From assembly GCF_003182155.1 (NCBI RefSeq), contig NZ_QGTG01000004.1, forward strand, positions 186,001 to 250,000: 64,000 nt of DNA, read 5' to 3'. Below are positions 15,897 to 25,165 of the stretch, in pieces. The notes under the pieces are model-generated. The model had not been told where the DNA came from and searched no databases. It saw only the letters and a program-made list of their open reading frames with translations. The DNA is from Chitinophaga sp. S165. GTDB lineage: Bacteria > Bacteroidota > Bacteroidia > Chitinophagales > Chitinophagaceae. Made by a program: the position numbers and the translations under genes. The first letter of the stretch is position 1. Each line of letters opens with the position of its first letter.

Positions 15897-16046
15897 ATAT
15901 GCGCGATCCATGAACCACTTGCAACCGTGAGCTAGAAGGTCAGCGCTAGAATTACAGCATTCCATATGCGCGATCCATGAATCACTTGCAACCGTGAGCT
16001 AGAAGGTCAGCGCTAGAATTACAGCGTTCCATATTCGCGTCTAAAA
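15854..16046. repeat. 67-bp tandem repeat, about three copies
   Basis: Units start at 15854, 15921 and 15988, exactly 67 bp apart. The first two are nearly identical; the third degrades after about 16035, and a fainter trace continues beyond 16046. Each unit contains AGCTAGAAGGTCAGCGCTAG, itself partly palindromic. There are no unique spacers, so it is not a CRISPR array. The remaining 150 nt to the next gene hold nothing else recognisable. Confidence 0.9.
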
Positions 16047-16194
16047 GCACTTGAAACTGTTAGCAGGAAAGAATTACTATTAGCTTATATACGCATCTCA
16101 GGAATTGTTAGCAACGATGAGCAAGAACGAATCCCTCAAAGGCCGCGTTATAATCACTAATTAAAGGAACACACACAGCGAATTTTTAGCTTCG

Positions 16195-17112
16195 CTAAAA
16201 CTTATGCGGATAGTAATTTACTGCCGGTTTCTTGCCTTCACTGATCGTTATATACCCTGAATTATCAACAGTAAAAGTAACTCCTTCACCCTGCTTCTCC
16301 GGTACATATGGCAGCACAACAGCAGGACGCGACATCGCAGTCTCTACATTTTCCTCCGCATTACGATGCCAGTAGAAGATCTGATTCCTGTTCTTAATAA
16401 CAATGTGACGACCATCCTGTGAAATATCACCGGCAGTAACCCATGTATAAGGGACGGAGCCGACCTTTTGGAATATCGCCCTGTCGCCATCTTTGAAGTC
16501 TAAAGGGGCCTTGTAGATGCCAACAGCCTTTTCACGTTTGCTGACAATATAAAAGCTACGGGAAATAGGATCTACCATAAGTGTTTCCGCATCGCGTGAA
16601 CCATCCGCAAAAGAAACATACAGTATCTCGGGTTTGATATTCGCTTTCTGCGCAGGTACCTGCGAAGGCACAGGAAAGCGTAAGATCCGCGTACGCAGAT
16701 CGACCTGGACGTTGTTACCAATGTCGCCGACATAGACATATTGTTTGTGTGGAACCGGGCCGGAACTTTCGGCAATATCTTCCCAGTCGCGGTTAGATAC
16801 GCCGTCCATGTGGATGGTACTAACGAGTTGGCCCTTGTTGTCCAGCAAGTATACTTCGGGTTTGTTACCGCTGTCGTTGTGTGTCCAGAAATGGCCGGGA
16901 AGAGCTTTGCTGGCAGCAATGCCGGACGCCTCGGCAATGGCGGGCGACTGTACAATGCCAAGCACTACGGGTTTGACGGAGCTATGGGAAGATGCCGCAT
17001 GTTCGGATTTCTTTCCTTTTTTCTTGTCCTTATCTTTCTTCTTCTGTGCAGGCGCTGCGATGGCGATGGAAAGTGTCACCAACAGCAGGCTGCTAAAAAT
17101 CCCTTTTCTCAT
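16195..17112 (-). CDS. Secreted hypothetical protein, beta-propeller-like
   Basis: 305 aa with a signal peptide (SLLLVTLSIAIAAPAQ) and then a very lysine-rich linker (residues 23-40, KKKDKDKKKGKKSEH). The remainder has repeated strand motifs typical of a propeller: ASGIAASKALPGHFWTHNDS, GVSNRDWEDIAE, YVYVGDIGNN, RDAETLMVDP and GEGVTFTVDNSGYITIS. I recall this pattern from uncharacterised conserved Bacteroidota proteins that may bind sugars or act as esterase- or phytase-like propellers. No catalytic residue can be assigned. It lies 37 nt downstream of the response-regulator gene on the same strand and may be cotranscribed with it. Confidence 0.72.
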   Translation of the reverse strand: MRKGIFSSLLLVTLSIAIAAPAQKKKDKDKKKGKKSEHAASSHSSVKPVVLGIVQSPAIAEASGIAASKALPGHFWTHNDSGNKPEVYLLDNKGQLVSTIHMDGVSNRDWEDIAESSGPVPHKQYVYVGDIGNNVQVDLRTRILRFPVPSQVPAQKANIKPEILYVSFADGSRDAETLMVDPISRSFYIVSKREKAVGIYKAPLDFKDGDRAIFQKVGSVPYTWVTAGDISQDGRHIVIKNRNQIFYWHRNAEENVETAMSRPAVVLPYVPEKQGEGVTFTVDNSGYITISEGKKPAVNYYPHKF

Positions 17113-17149
17113 TATACGATACTACGAAATAATGAGCATATAACCCATT

Positions 17150-17785
17150 CTAAACCAGTCCTGTCTGTAAAGCTACCTTTACGAGTCCGGCGGTATTTTT
17201 TACCTCGAGTTTGTGCAGGAGGCTGATACGGTGGTTCTCTACTGTATGCAGACTGAGAAAGAGTTTGTCGGCAATTTCCTGGTTGGTATGTTCATCAATG
17301 ATCAGCTGTAACACTTCTTTTTCCCTGCGTGTGAGGGTGGTTGACTTCTTTTCTGATTTCTTGTTACGGAACATGTCCTCTATGAGCAGCTGATTGAGCA
17401 CAGGGGAGAGGAACTGGCCGCCTTTATGCACGGTTTCTATGGCCTGGAGGATGGTGGTGTCATCAGAGTCTTTGAGCAGATACCCCATACATCCTACTTT
17501 CAGCATCTTCTTTACCTGGAAGATGACATCGGAGCTACTGAGCACGAGGATGTGCACCTTTGGATAGTTTTTTACGATGCTGGCAGCCAGTTCAGGGCCG
17601 GTCATATCGGGCAGGTGCATGTCCAGCAACAATACGTCGGGCTGTCTTTCTTTGATGCCCTTCAGCAGGGCGGTGCCATTGGCATAGATGTCGGTCACTT
17701 CAACATTGGCAGCATCACGTAATATGCTGCAGATGCCATTAGCTACAATGGGGTGATCGTCAGTAATCGCTAGTTTTATAGGCAT
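17150..17785 (-). CDS. NarL/FixJ-type response regulator
   Basis: 211 aa. The N-terminal receiver domain has acidic pair Asp9/Asp10 and the phosphorylation site Asp55 (LLLDMHLPDMTG). The C-terminal LuxR-type helix-turn-helix contains LTRREKEVLQLIIDEHTNQE and FLSLHTVENHRISLLHKL. It would bind DNA when phosphorylated by the kinase encoded just upstream; the genes overlap by 26 nt (17760-17785), so translation is coupled. The likely targets are the kinase gene and the divergent Sus/T9SS operon starting at 20266, inferred from position only. Confidence 0.94.
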   Translation of the reverse strand: MPIKLAITDDHPIVANGICSILRDAANVEVTDIYANGTALLKGIKERQPDVLLLDMHLPDMTGPELAASIVKNYPKVHILVLSSSDVIFQVKKMLKVGCMGYLLKDSDDTTILQAIETVHKGGQFLSPVLNQLLIEDMFRNKKSEKKSTTLTRREKEVLQLIIDEHTNQEIADKLFLSLHTVENHRISLLHKLEVKNTAGLVKVALQTGLV

Positions 17786-19820
17786 GTCTGGCAGTATTTT
17801 CTTTAAGCGTAATTTCTATATGTACACTGGTTCCCTCGCCAGGCACACTGTCTATATGCAATTCCCCGTTCAACGAATTTACGCGTTCCCGGATAGTTTT
17901 CAATCCTATACCATCTGATTGTGATGCCCCCAGCATGCCGTTGCCATCATCTTCAACAGTAACAGCGAGTTGTGTATCGTACCAGGCTATCTGTACGATG
18001 GCATTTGTAGCATTGGCATGCTTCAGGATATTATGGATCAGTTCCTGGATGACACGATATATCGTCAGTTCGGCATTCCTGGAGAGGCCGGATGCGGTGC
18101 CGATAGACTGGAAGGAGATATCCAGCGTATGACCTTTCCGGACACGTTCACAGAAGAGGGCAGTAGCTTTGGACAGTCCTTCCTGTAACAGGATCTCTGG
18201 CATAAGGTTGTGGGCTGTTTTACGCAGCTCTACAGAGGCTTCTTCCAGCAGCTGTAATACTTCCAGGAAATCGTCGGTAACATCGGTGGTGGTATGCCGG
18301 CGGAAGATGGCGCTGAGACGTGTACGGATAGTGCCGAGTGTACCGCCCATGCCGTCGTGCAGATCGCGGGCGATGCGGCTGCGTTCCTTTTCTTCTCCGG
18401 CGATCATGGCCTGGAGATTACCGATCTGTAATTCCTGCCGGAGGTTACGGATCTTCTCGGCCTGTAGTTTCTGTTTGTTAAGATTGTTGCGGTAGATCAG
18501 AAGGCTGACCATCAGGATGAGCAGCAAGCCGGCGGATACACCGATGATGAGCAGGTTCTTTGTTTTGATCCTGCTTTCATTGCGGGTGATGGCCAGTTGT
18601 TTTTCTGCCAGTTCTTTATTCTTGTCAGCAATGCGGTATTTCATTTCCAGGTTGTACACCAGTTCCAGCTTTTCCACTTTCATCATGCTGTCCCGGATGG
18701 CGCTGTATGTTTTTCGGTATGCTGCAGCCTTTTTATACTGGCCGAGTGCTTCAAAGGCGTCAGCCATTACCTGGTTGCCACGACTTGTAAGGATGTGCAC
18801 CATATTTCGCTCGTGGGCACTTTGCAGGGCGGGCACGGTAATAGCGACCGCTTTGTTGTATTGCTGCTGCATCAGGTAAGCCTGACCGAGACAGATGTTG
18901 GCAAAGATCAGGTGGCGGTTGGAAGCAGGTGTATTGGGAGGAAAAAGGGCTTTTGCTTTTTCCAGGTATTGAATGGCAGGCACAGGGTTTTTGTCGTCCA
19001 GGTAGGTGAGGGCTGTATTGATCAGCAGACCGGCTTCCATACTGGGAGAGATCTTTGTTGACTTGCCCATTTGAATGGAGTACTGACAGTAGTAGCGGGC
19101 GGAATCATTCTTCGTGACATTGTTGTAGTATCCGGCTTTATAGAAGTACAACATCATCAGGGCGGCTGTATCCTTTTTTATTTTGGCGCTATCGATCAAT
19201 ACATTGATATGCCCCATTACCTGCTGAATGTGCATATCGTTGGAGATATTCTCGTTGATGTTCAGCCAGAAGTCCAGCAGGCTACAATATACCCTGGTCT
19301 GCATCCTCCTGTCCTTTACCTGGTTAGCTTCCAGTACATCGAGCGCTGCGTAGCGGTAGAAGGCTGATGAGTCATATTTTCCCCTGTAGTAGAATGTTTG
19401 CGATAAGAGAATATAGAGGTCGACCTTTACTTCAATTCCTTCTTCATTGCTTTCACAATAATGTAATGCAAGGCGCTCGCATGAGAGGGCCTTGTCCTTT
19501 TCATTGTTGTTATTATAACAGAGGGCCAGCCCGGACAAAGCTCGGGCAACCCCGTTGTTGTACCGCAGCATACGGGCATCTTCCATGCTTGCATAATACA
19601 GGCGCATAGCAGTACTCGTAGCAGTATCTCTTTTAGAGCCTGCCAGCCTCAATATGCTGTCCACATTCTTCTTACTGGTCTGCGGATGTGTGACGGTTTG
19701 TGGTAATCGGTCTTTTACCGTTTGTGCGGTAAGGGATAAACTATTACCTAAAAGGAGCACCAGTAAGAAAAGCAGCGCCCAACGGACACGTCCGTGGTTG
19801 TTGTTACTAAGGTTACCCAT
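17760..19820 (-). CDS. TPR-containing sensor histidine kinase (HisKA_3 type)
   Basis: 686 aa. A signal sequence (ALLFLLVLLLGNSLSLTAQ) precedes a long tetratricopeptide-repeat sensor region (about residues 50-400), presumably periplasmic. One transmembrane segment follows (about 425-447, LLIIGVSAGLLLILMVSLLIY), then a coiled coil and the kinase. The phospho-acceptor box is ERSRIARDLHDGMGG, with His at about 487. The ATPase domain shows the N box ELIHNILKHANATN, the DDGNG loop and GIGLKTIRERV. It partners the overlapping NarL regulator. The signal sensed by TPR kinases of this type is generally unknown. The gene is divergent from susC across 445 nt. Confidence 0.94.
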   Translation of the reverse strand: MGNLSNNNHGRVRWALLFLLVLLLGNSLSLTAQTVKDRLPQTVTHPQTSKKNVDSILRLAGSKRDTATSTAMRLYYASMEDARMLRYNNGVARALSGLALCYNNNNEKDKALSCERLALHYCESNEEGIEVKVDLYILLSQTFYYRGKYDSSAFYRYAALDVLEANQVKDRRMQTRVYCSLLDFWLNINENISNDMHIQQVMGHINVLIDSAKIKKDTAALMMLYFYKAGYYNNVTKNDSARYYCQYSIQMGKSTKISPSMEAGLLINTALTYLDDKNPVPAIQYLEKAKALFPPNTPASNRHLIFANICLGQAYLMQQQYNKAVAITVPALQSAHERNMVHILTSRGNQVMADAFEALGQYKKAAAYRKTYSAIRDSMMKVEKLELVYNLEMKYRIADKNKELAEKQLAITRNESRIKTKNLLIIGVSAGLLLILMVSLLIYRNNLNKQKLQAEKIRNLRQELQIGNLQAMIAGEEKERSRIARDLHDGMGGTLGTIRTRLSAIFRRHTTTDVTDDFLEVLQLLEEASVELRKTAHNLMPEILLQEGLSKATALFCERVRKGHTLDISFQSIGTASGLSRNAELTIYRVIQELIHNILKHANATNAIVQIAWYDTQLAVTVEDDGNGMLGASQSDGIGLKTIRERVNSLNGELHIDSVPGEGTSVHIEITLKENTARHAYKTSDY

Positions 19821-19990
19821 GATCAGAAGTCATTTCTTCCTCTTTGTGGCATTATTGGCAAAGCATACCTGTAAAATTGACGGTTATCACAGGGCCTGTA
19901 AATAGATTTGGTTGCGACAAAAGGATTTTCCTACAAAACAGACGTTACGAATATAATTCCTGGTTGATTCCGAGAGGTAAGATAATAATT

Positions 19991-20012
19991 AAATAGTGGT
20001 TTACCACTATTT
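19991..20012. promoter_or_regulatory. Palindrome in the kinase/SusC intergenic region
   Basis: AAATAGTGG and CCACTATTT form a perfect 9-bp inverted repeat with a 4-nt centre. It lies in the 445-nt divergent region, 170 nt from the kinase start and 254 nt from the SusC start. It could be an operator for the NarL-type regulator or a weak hairpin. The rest of this region holds no ORF, and I saw no exact TAnnTTTG box on the plus strand. Confidence 0.35.
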
Positions 20013-20265
20013 TCTATAAAAGCGGTTTACCCGGATGGAAGAACGTTGTCAACTGAATAATTTTAGCTTTTGGAAAAAGGAACATAGTTGGAAACAATGT
20101 CAAGGGGGAATGGATGGAGATGAGTATAAAATCGTAACAGCCTGAATCTAATGCCTGATCTGTAAACTAACCCAATAGAAACGTCAATCTATTGTAGTAC
20201 AAGGAACAACCAGAAAGTAGAATTTTTACAACAACCAGTATCTATTCAGTAAATCAGCTATACAT

Positions 20266-23200
20266 ATGACATTACCTATGCATGGTAATCAATTGACGGC
20301 GCCGTTAAAAAGACGCCGGCAGGGAATTATTACGGTAACAATATTGTTATTACTATCCGCCAGCGCTCATGCCGCTGGTACAACCCATCCGGCTAACGGC
20401 CGTACAGTAAGAGATACTATTCCTATGAGCGTGGCAAAGGGACGTGTGACCGGCGCCGAAGAAAAAATTGCATTACCCAATGTATCTGTAGTCAATGTAT
20501 CTACACGCAAAGGGACAGTAACTACTGTGGATGGAGATTTCGTGATATCCGCCCGCTCCGGCGACAGTCTCCGTTTTTCCTATATCGGCAAACAGTCTAA
20601 AGTAATAGTGTTCAGCGGACAATCAATATTGAACATGGTATTGAGTGGTACGGAAGGCTCTTTGTCTGAAGTGGTGGTAACCGGTTATCAGAATGTGGAC
20701 AAGAAGAAATTTGGCGGTTCGGCCGTATCTCTGAAGGCAGAGGATGTGAAGCTGAATGGCGTGGTGGATGTAAGCCGTATGCTGGAGGGCCGTGTTGCCG
20801 GGGTATCTATCCAGAACGTATCCGGTACATTCGGTACGGCGCCTAAGATCCGTATTCGTGGTGCATCTTCCATTAATGGCGATAACAAGCCACTGTGGGT
20901 AGTGGATGGTGTAGTGCTGGAAGATGTGGCCAATATTTCAAACGATCAGCTTTCAAGCGGAGACCCCACCACCTTATTAGGTTCTGCGGTGGCCGGTTTG
21001 AACTCCAACGACATTGAAAGCTTCGATATCCTGAAAGATGCTGCTGCTACTGCATTGTATGGCGCCCGTGCTATGAATGGCGTAGTGGTTATCACAACCA
21101 AAAAAGGACGTGCCGGTAAAACGTCCGTTGCTTACAGCGGCAATTTCAGTACTCAGTTGAAACCTACCTATGGAAGCTTTAATATTATGAACTCCGCCAG
21201 ACAGATGTCAGTTCTGGCGGAGCTGGAGCGGAAGGGGATTCTTACATCCGACATCCTTTCCCGCGGCGATGTAGGTGTGTATGGAAAGATGTATGAATTA
21301 TTGCAGGCAGATGAAAATGGGAATTATGGTCTGGAGAATACGCCTGAAGCACGTAAAGCCTACCTGCTGAAATATGGAAAAGCGAATACGGACTGGTTTG
21401 ATATCCTGTTCCGTAACAACTTTGTACAGGAGCATTCTATAAGTGTATCTTCCGGTACTGACCGTTCCCAGTCTTACTTCTCCACCAGTTACTATGGCGA
21501 CAATGGCTGGACACTGGCGGATAAGGTTCACCGTTATACACTGAACTTCCGTAACAACTATAAATTCACCGACAGGCTGTCTGCCGGTTTCTCTACCCTG
21601 GGTTCCGTGCGTCAGCAGCGTGCTCCGGGCGCATTGGCCCGTAACAGCAATCCTGTTGAGGGGCAGTATGACCGTGACTTTGATATCAATCCATTCAGTT
21701 ATGCGCTGAATACCAGTCGTACGTTGAGAGCTTATGATGAGAAAGGTCAGAAGGAGTATTTCAGACGCAACTTTACTGATTTCAATATCATTGACGAGCT
21801 GCAGAATAACTACCTCTCCCTGAATGTAATGGACCTCCGTTTACAGGGTGACATCGGATGGAAGATCACCGATAAACTGAAATGGGAATTCGTAGGTGCA
21901 TTGCGTTATGTGAAGTCTTCCCGTGAGCATCAGATCACAGAAGACGCTAACATGGCTAATGCATACAGGGCGGCAGATAATGCTACTATTGCGCAGAATA
22001 ATAAATTCCTGTACAGAGATCCTGAGAACCCGGATGCGCCGCCAGTGATCGTACTTCCAGCTGGTGGTTTCTACAACCGTACGGAAGATCAGTTGCTGAA
22101 CTATGACTTCCGCAATACTTTGACTTACCGGACTACTTTTGGCGGCAACCACAATGTGAACGTACTGGCCGGTCAGCAGGTAAAGTATGCTGACAGACAG
22201 AATGCATCTAACACTGGTTACGGTTACCAGTATAATAACGGTGGCGTACCTTATATAGACTACCGTATCCTTAAACAAACAATAGAAAGCAATTTCCCTT
22301 ATTTCGGGATGGCCCGCGATTATGACAGGTTTGCGGCTTTCTATGCAACAGCAGATTACTCTTACGGCGATAAGTACAGCATCAGCGGTAATGCCCGTTA
22401 TGATGGCTCCAATCGTTTAGGAGCTTCATCCAGTGCGCGCTGGCTACCTACATGGAGCTTTGCCGGCCGCTGGAACCTGGACAGGGAAAGCTTTATGCAG
22501 AATGTAAGGGGAGTTGATTACCTGTCACTCCGTGCGAGTTATGGTCTGACTGCAAGTATGGGACCTGCTACGAATTCTAACATCGTATATCAGACAGTAA
22601 ACAGCCGCCGTGCGCACCTGAATGAGGTGGAATCGGTGATCCAGCTGGCGCACTTAAAGAACACTGAGCTGACCTGGGAGAAATTATATACTACGAACCT
22701 GGGTGTGGAAGCCGGTTTCTTTGACAGACGTTTGAACCTGACACTCGATGTGTATAGCCGTAAAAGCTTTGACCTTATCAGCATTATCAAGACTGCCGGC
22801 ATTGGTGGTGAATTGTATAAGGCTGCTAACTATGCTGATATGGATTCGAAAGGTATTGAAGTGATGATCGGCGGTGAAGTGATCAGGAAGAAATTGTGGG
22901 GTTGGAAAACGAACCTGACCTTCAGTTATAACAAAAACAAGATCACCAATGCGAAGAACACTCCATTGATCTTTGACCTGGTAGCAGCAGAAGGTGGTAA
23001 CAAGGAAGGATATCCTGTACGTAGCCTCTTCTCACTTGATTATAAAGGACTGGACCCGCATACAGGTAAGCCAAGTTTCGTAACGCCTGATGGTCATGTA
23101 AGCTCTGATATAGATCTGCAGGACGATGTTACTGACAACCTGGTATACCAGGGCGCGGTTGATCCTCCAATCATTGGTGGTCTGAACAATACTTTCCGTT

Positions 23201-23676
23201 ATAAATCACTATCACTGAATGTATTCATGACTTATCAGTGGGGAAACAAGATCCGTCTGTACCCTGCATTCAAAACATCCTACTCTGATCTGGACGCTAT
23301 GCCAAATGAGTTTTATGACCGTTGGGTAATGCCGAAGGACGAAACAAAGACAGATGTTCCTTCTATCCTGGACGCTTATGAGAAGACCTTACTTGGAGGT
23401 GCTTACCCTTATAACAACTACAACTTTTCTACTGCGCGCGTAGCGAAAGGAGATATGGTACGTCTGAAAACAGTATCCCTGACCTATCAATTGCCTAACA
23501 GTTTTATCAGAAGAACAGGATTTAACAGCCTGGCATTAACCGGTGCTGCGAATAACATGTGGCTGATCTATTCAGACAAGAAGCTGAAAGGGCAGGACCC
23601 CGAGTTCTTCAATACCGGTGGTGTTGCACAACCGATCCAGAAGCAGTTTACATTATCCGTTAAAGTGGGCATTTAA
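20266..23676 (+). CDS. SusC/RagA-family TonB-dependent outer-membrane transporter
   Basis: 1136 aa. The signal sequence (GIITVTILLLLSASAHAAG) is followed by a carboxypeptidase-D-regulatory-like domain (about residues 55-125, KGRVTGAEEKIALPNVSVVN). Then come the TonB-box/plug junction LSEVVVTGYQNVDKKKFGGS and the plug with IRIRGASSINGDNKPLWVVD and YGARAMNGVVVITTKKG. The C-terminal ~850 residues form the 22-strand barrel. It imports a substrate across the outer membrane with energy from TonB. It heads a same-strand run of ten genes and lies 11 nt before susD. The substrate cannot be read from sequence. The neighbouring metallohydrolase type is recalled from import loci that are not obviously carbohydrate-dedicated. 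Confidence 0.95.
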   Translation: MTLPMHGNQLTAPLKRRRQGIITVTILLLLSASAHAAGTTHPANGRTVRDTIPMSVAKGRVTGAEEKIALPNVSVVNVSTRKGTVTTVDGDFVISARSGDSLRFSYIGKQSKVIVFSGQSILNMVLSGTEGSLSEVVVTGYQNVDKKKFGGSAVSLKAEDVKLNGVVDVSRMLEGRVAGVSIQNVSGTFGTAPKIRIRGASSINGDNKPLWVVDGVVLEDVANISNDQLSSGDPTTLLGSAVAGLNSNDIESFDILKDAAATALYGARAMNGVVVITTKKGRAGKTSVAYSGNFSTQLKPTYGSFNIMNSARQMSVLAELERKGILTSDILSRGDVGVYGKMYELLQADENGNYGLENTPEARKAYLLKYGKANTDWFDILFRNNFVQEHSISVSSGTDRSQSYFSTSYYGDNGWTLADKVHRYTLNFRNNYKFTDRLSAGFSTLGSVRQQRAPGALARNSNPVEGQYDRDFDINPFSYALNTSRTLRAYDEKGQKEYFRRNFTDFNIIDELQNNYLSLNVMDLRLQGDIGWKITDKLKWEFVGALRYVKSSREHQITEDANMANAYRAADNATIAQNNKFLYRDPENPDAPPVIVLPAGGFYNRTEDQLLNYDFRNTLTYRTTFGGNHNVNVLAGQQVKYADRQNASNTGYGYQYNNGGVPYIDYRILKQTIESNFPYFGMARDYDRFAAFYATADYSYGDKYSISGNARYDGSNRLGASSSARWLPTWSFAGRWNLDRESFMQNVRGVDYLSLRASYGLTASMGPATNSNIVYQTVNSRRAHLNEVESVIQLAHLKNTELTWEKLYTTNLGVEAGFFDRRLNLTLDVYSRKSFDLISIIKTAGIGGELYKAANYADMDSKGIEVMIGGEVIRKKLWGWKTNLTFSYNKNKITNAKNTPLIFDLVAAEGGNKEGYPVRSLFSLDYKGLDPHTGKPSFVTPDGHVSSDIDLQDDVTDNLVYQGAVDPPIIGGLNNTFRYKSLSLNVFMTYQWGNKIRLYPAFKTSYSDLDAMPNEFYDRWVMPKDETKTDVPSILDAYEKTLLGGAYPYNNYNFSTARVAKGDMVRLKTVSLTYQLPNSFIRRTGFNSLALTGAANNMWLIYSDKKLKGQDPEFFNTGGVAQPIQKQFTLSVKVGI

Positions 23677-23687
23677 AAACAGACAGT

Positions 23688-25136
23688 ATGAAAAGAAACG
23701 CACTATATATACTTATAGCTATCCTCCCGGCATTTGCTGGTTGTGAAAAATACCTGGATCAGGCGCCTGACAGTACCTGGACGCAGCTGGACACGCCTGA
23801 GAAGGTGAGCCAGCTGTTAGGCACGGCTTATCCGCAGGCCAACTATATGGCTTTCTGTGAAGCGATGTCGGACAATGTGACTGATAAGGGAGTGGGTGTG
23901 GACGCACGCACTAACAGAGATCCTTATTATTTCAATGATGTACAGAACGTAAATGAGGATTCTCCGGAGTATTACTGGGCAGCTGCTTATAAAGCGATTG
24001 CGGCAGCGAACAATGCACTGAAGGCCTGTGAAAATGCAACAGACTCCGCGGCTTATAGTCGCCAGAAAGGCGAGGCACTTGTTGCACGCGCTTATTCACA
24101 CTTCATGCTGGTGAACCTGTTTTCTAAAAGCTATGATGCTGCCACTGCTAACACCGATATGGGTATTCCGTATGTAACGGAGCCGGAAGACGTTGTATTC
24201 AAACAATATGACAGGAAAACGGTAGCATATGTGTATGAGCAAGTAGAAAAAGATCTGCTGGCCGGTTTACCGCTGATCCGTGATGATAAATACAAGGTAC
24301 CTAAATATCACTTTAACCAGAAAGCGGCGTATGCGTTCGCTGCGAGGTTCTACCTGTACAAACGTGACTACAATAAAGTGGTGATGTATGCTGATATGGC
24401 ATTTCCTACTAATCAGACAGGCGCTTACCTGCGTCCGTGGAATACATCTTATGTATACCTGACGCCGCTGGAACTGTTCAATATATACACCAATTCCAGT
24501 GAGAGAGCTAACCTGTTACTGGTAGAAACAGCGTCTCCTTATGGCCGTTATTTAGCACAATACCGTTATGGCATGAACTATCCTATGTACAGGGAGATCA
24601 TGGGCGCTAATGTAACAGATGGTGGCTGGTGTTATCCTGTTTATTTCTATGGTACTAACGATTACTTCGTGCCTAAGATCAGTGAATATTTCGTGAAGCA
24701 GTCTGTTAACGCAAATATTGGTTTCATCTATACTATGGTGCCTTTGTTCACAGCTGAAGAAGTATTGTTCAACAGGGCGGAGGCTAATGCGATGTTGGGT
24801 AATACCGCTGCTGTACTGGCTGATCTTAATCTGTTTGCCAGCACACGTATCGCGAATTACGATGCTTCAGCTAATAACATCACACTGGCCAAATGTAAAG
24901 CGTTCTATGATGGCGCTAATAACCAGGATGCCTTATTGGGAGCAGTGCTCGATTTCAAAAGAGCAGAATTTGTACAGGAGGGATTGCGCTGGTTTGATGC
25001 GATGCGTTATAAAGGGACCATCACACATTATACCAGCGATGGGGAAACACTGACACTGGGTCCGGACGATCCGCGCAGGGTATTCCAGCTGCCAGTTACG
25101 GCCAAGACCTCCGGCCTTCCTATGAACCCTCGTTAA
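23688..25136 (+). CDS. SusD/RagB-family outer-membrane substrate-binding lipoprotein
   Basis: 482 aa with a lipoprotein signal (IAILPAFAGC then EKYLDQAPDS, the usual SusD opening). The TPR-like helical core is evident in EYYWAAAYKAIAAANNALKA and GEALVARAYSHFMLVNLFSK. The C-terminal RAEFVQEGLRWFDAMRYKGT and DPRRVFQLP are typical family endings. It would cap the SusC barrel and bind the imported ligand at the cell surface. It is translationally close to susC (11-nt gap) and followed after 29 nt by the metallohydrolase gene. Confidence 0.95.
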   Translation: MKRNALYILIAILPAFAGCEKYLDQAPDSTWTQLDTPEKVSQLLGTAYPQANYMAFCEAMSDNVTDKGVGVDARTNRDPYYFNDVQNVNEDSPEYYWAAAYKAIAAANNALKACENATDSAAYSRQKGEALVARAYSHFMLVNLFSKSYDAATANTDMGIPYVTEPEDVVFKQYDRKTVAYVYEQVEKDLLAGLPLIRDDKYKVPKYHFNQKAAYAFAARFYLYKRDYNKVVMYADMAFPTNQTGAYLRPWNTSYVYLTPLELFNIYTNSSERANLLLVETASPYGRYLAQYRYGMNYPMYREIMGANVTDGGWCYPVYFYGTNDYFVPKISEYFVKQSVNANIGFIYTMVPLFTAEEVLFNRAEANAMLGNTAAVLADLNLFASTRIANYDASANNITLAKCKAFYDGANNQDALLGAVLDFKRAEFVQEGLRWFDAMRYKGTITHYTSDGETLTLGPDDPRRVFQLPVTAKTSGLPMNPR

Positions 25137-25165
25137 AAACATTCTCAGATCTATCAGCATATAGC

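Noticed and set aside
15854..16046. CRISPR-like array
   Set aside because: The 67-bp units follow each other directly with no unique spacers, and no cas genes are present.
19654..19905. 83-aa ORF across the kinase start
   Set aside because: It lies antisense to the kinase signal-peptide region and has shadow-type composition.
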